A DNA stretch of 6,878 nucleotides from Patescibacteria group bacterium UBA1875 (GTDB lineage: Bacteria; Patescibacteriota; CPR2; UBA1875), in NCBI GenBank assembly GCA_002338125.1, contig DDHN01000002.1:7706-14583 (forward strand). Direction: 5' to 3'. The stretch's first letter is position 1; each line of letters opens with the position of its first letter. The position numbers were made by a program, and so were the translations under genes. The notes beneath the pieces were generated by a model. It was not told the origin of the DNA and did not search any database. It saw nothing but the letters and a program-made list of their open reading frames with translations. Shown here in pieces: positions 5,554 through 6,878 of the stretch.

Positions 5554-6527
5554 GAAACGACGTAATCAAGCTCGGCAAGCACATTGTCCAGCTGAGCTAT
5601 GAACTCGTCGTAGGTGCCGTTGTTGTCGATGACGAAGTCGGCGATCGGCTTGATCTCCTCCATGTGCCAGAAGTTCGACTTGAAGTCGTCCTTTGGCAAG
5701 AGGATGCTCTTGGCCTTCTCTCGATCGGTCAGGTCCTCCCTGATCATCTGGTGATCGAGGCGCTTCTCGAGGTCAGCGTCGATGTACAGAGAGAAGAACT
5801 CGCCCGGGAACCTGGCGTGGAGGTATTCCACCATCGCCGGATCCCCCATACTCTCCAGGGAGCAGGCAATGAAACCCTCCTCTGCCATCACCTTGAGGAG
5901 CATGTCCGCAAAGGCTAGCCGGTACCATTCGGGGCGATGCTTGAGCATGTAGTCCCCGAAGGAACCAACATCCTCGAAGTCACCAGGGTTCTCGCGCCAA
6001 ATGCGTTCCATGATCTTGACCATCTTGACGCGCCTGACCCCGACCGAATCGAAGTACACCCCAGCGCTACTCTTCCCGCATTCTGTCATGCCCGAAAGCC
6101 CGAGCATTATCATCTTGCCGTTCATCTCTACTCCTTCCTCGGGGAAGAAAAACGTTACTTCCCGCGCCGCCTTGTAGGGAGACTCTGCAGAATGGATCAG
6201 GTTCCGGATGAAGCTCTCGGCATACAAACCGCGGATGCCCTTACCGGAACCAGTCCGACCCTTGAGGCTACTCATCTCGCTGATGGCCTGCTCCCCCTCA
6301 ACAACCAGGATCCAGCAGGGCCCTTCTTGCATGTAGGTCAGTAGTTCTTCGAAGAAACCCTCACCCTCCACCTCTTCGTAGAGGACAAGGAGCTCGCTTC
6401 GTTCGAGGAGCCTTGTTTCAGATCGCGTGACTTGGAGCCCTCTTTCACCGATTTGGGCAATCACGCTCTCGACAAGACCCTTCTGAAGACAATCCGGCTT
6501 GAGTATGACTAGCAACTTCTGGTACAC
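5541..6527 (-). CDS. nucleoside diphosphate kinase domain fused to a CoaE/NMP-kinase-like P-loop kinase, 328 aa
   Basis: Two kinase folds in one chain. Residues 1-130 resemble nucleoside diphosphate kinase: LLVILKPD at 5-12 with K10; EGP (68-70) before a hydrophobic strand; GIRG (97-100); NLIHSAES (109-116) with the phosphate-accepting H112; and AAREVTFFF (120-128) with E123. The arginine expected four residues before the G-x-T turn (G90-R-T92) seems to be S86. Residues 137-328 are a P-loop kinase with GMTECGKS (146-153) and IADFVIDNNGTYDEF (295-309), an ending seen in dephospho-CoA kinase and related NMP kinases. Such a fusion could carry a monophosphate to the triphosphate, which is inference. 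The GTG start is chosen over an ATG 29 codons upstream because GAGGTGAT, a near-perfect SD, lies four bases before it. The gene is far GC-richer than its neighbours. Confidence 0.85.
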   Translation of the reverse strand: MYQKLLVILKPDCLQKGLVESVIAQIGERGLQVTRSETRLLERSELLVLYEEVEGEGFFEELLTYMQEGPCWILVVEGEQAISEMSSLKGRTGSGKGIRGLYAESFIRNLIHSAESPYKAAREVTFFFPEEGVEMNGKMIMLGLSGMTECGKSSAGVYFDSVGVRRVKMVKIMERIWRENPGDFEDVGSFGDYMLKHRPEWYRLAFADMLLKVMAEEGFIACSLESMGDPAMVEYLHARFPGEFFSLYIDADLEKRLDHQMIREDLTDREKAKSILLPKDDFKSNFWHMEEIKPIADFVIDNNGTYDEFIAQLDNVLAELDYVVSEGA

Positions 6528-6531
6528 TTTA

Positions 6532-6539
6532 ATCACCTC
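6532..6539 (-). promoter_or_regulatory. canonical SD that fixes the GTG start of the fusion kinase
   Basis: GAGGTGAT on the minus strand matches the anti-SD consensus AAGGAGGTGAT over eight bases and is followed by TAAA and GTG. No comparable site precedes the upstream ATG at 6614. It is the strongest ribosome binding site in the window and contrasts with the SD-poor starts around it. Confidence 0.8.
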
Positions 6540-6572
6540 TCTCAAGGATCTCGTCGATTCCAACGTTGCGTT

Positions 6573-6601
6573 ATTGTATAATAAATGAGTACAAATGTCA
6601 A
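6573..6601 (-). promoter_or_regulatory. near-consensus sigma70-type promoter of the fusion kinase gene
   Basis: On the minus strand a perfect -35 TTGACA (6601-6596) is followed after exactly 17 bases by TACAAT (6578-6573), five of six bases of the -10 consensus. Transcription would start near 6566, giving a leader of about 40 bases that includes the SD. The -35 box covers the start codon of the divergent Nudix gene, and the -10 overlaps that gene's own TATAAT. Confidence 0.7.
6577..6582 (+). promoter_or_regulatory. -10 box of the Nudix gene
   Basis: A perfect TATAAT on the plus strand lies 12 bases before the ATG at 6595, predicting a leader of only about six bases without an SD. The -35 region at 17-base spacing (TCGATT) is weak. 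It shares two bases with the -10 box of the divergent promoter, so both promoters probably cannot be occupied at once. Confidence 0.45.
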
Positions 6602-6878
6602 TAAAGATAATCAAAAATAAAGTATATCACGAAAGTTCGGGTGGCTTTCTCTTTTTTGAAGATCCAAAGAACCATGAACTTTTTGTTGCTCTGCTAACGA
6701 CTAGGGATGATGCTGTGATGATCCCTAAGGGGCATGTTGAAAAAAGCGAAAGGCCAATTGATGCAGCCTATAGAGAAATTAAGGAAGAATTAAATATAAA
6801 AGAAGATTTTTCACTCGTAGATAAGTTAAAAGTAGATAATTATTCTTTTAAACTCGATGATGATAATCGTGACCATGA
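6595..6878 (+). CDS. Nudix hydrolase, N-terminal part (cut by window edge)
   Basis: Ninety-four complete codons are visible and the frame is open to the right edge. The Nudix box GX5EX7REUXEEXGU is present as G46-x5-E52-x7-R60-E61-I-K-E64-E65-L-N-I, with N67 in place of the usual last glycine; all metal-binding glutamates are kept. The lead-in (ESSGGFLFF, then VALLTTRDDAVMIPKGHVE) is typical of the fold. Such enzymes hydrolyse nucleoside diphosphates linked to another group, for example damaged NTPs, dinucleoside polyphosphates or NDP-sugars; the substrate is not evident. The ATG at 6595 is the first possible one, since TGA stands three codons upstream in frame. The gene is AT-rich, unlike the divergent fusion kinase. 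Confidence 0.88.
   Translation, partial: MSIKIIKNKVYHESSGGFLFFEDPKNHELFVALLTTRDDAVMIPKGHVEKSERPIDAAYREIKEELNIKEDFSLVDKLKVDNYSFKLDDDNRDH

Noticed and set aside
5664..6344. Plus-strand open frames opposite the fusion kinase gene
   Set aside because: They are antisense shadows produced by its high GC content; their translations are rich in His, Pro and Arg and show no recognisable domain.
6528..6614. N-terminal extension of the fusion kinase from the ATG at 6614
   Set aside because: The extra 29 residues would be encoded across the promoter and the Nudix start, have no SD, and precede the first strand of the NDK domain, which begins right after the GTG with a strong SD.

Overview
The window looks like an AT-rich bacterial accessory region. 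It carries surface-glycan and nucleotide-handling genes and a Fic AMPylator. A sharply GC-richer gene sits in the right third. Three hints suggest a Patescibacteria (CPR)-type genome, held only as a tentative inference: several starts lack Shine-Dalgarno (SD) sequences and sit right behind a -10 box, a small acidic protein resembles ones I associate with that group, and genes are tightly packed. No rRNA, CRISPR array, intact tRNA, integrase or transposase was found.

Left block, minus strand, about 2109 to 1: a compact overlapping operon. A P-loop nucleoside/nucleotide-kinase-like protein is followed by a GT4-type glycosyltransferase with a TTG start, then a GT2-type glycosyltransferase that runs off the left edge. 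This looks like part of a surface-polysaccharide locus.

Middle block, about 2110 to 3977: a self-inhibited class II Fic protein with a C-terminal winged helix, followed by a strong hairpin terminator. The gene and its upstream region lie between two 18-bp direct repeats (16/18 identical). Read on the minus strand, both resemble tRNA 3' ends finishing in CGCCA. The upstream region is dense with structure: an inverted repeat before fic, a cluster of GCGAC repeats, a 32-bp perfect palindrome over a TATAAT box, and a small ORF that reads through one tRNA-like repeat.

Right block: a class I SAM-dependent methyltransferase (plus strand) converges on, and overlaps tail-to-tail with, a ChbG/YdjC-family deacetylase (minus strand). 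Upstream of the deacetylase on the same strand is a GC-rich gene encoding an apparent fusion of a nucleoside diphosphate kinase domain and a CoaE/NMP-kinase-like P-loop domain. It has a GTG start, a canonical SD and a near-consensus sigma70-type promoter. A Nudix hydrolase gene diverges from it and runs off the right edge. The -35 box of the fusion gene lies across the Nudix start codon. The fusion gene is the most unusual item: its composition and its translation and transcription signals all differ from its neighbours, suggesting separate acquisition.
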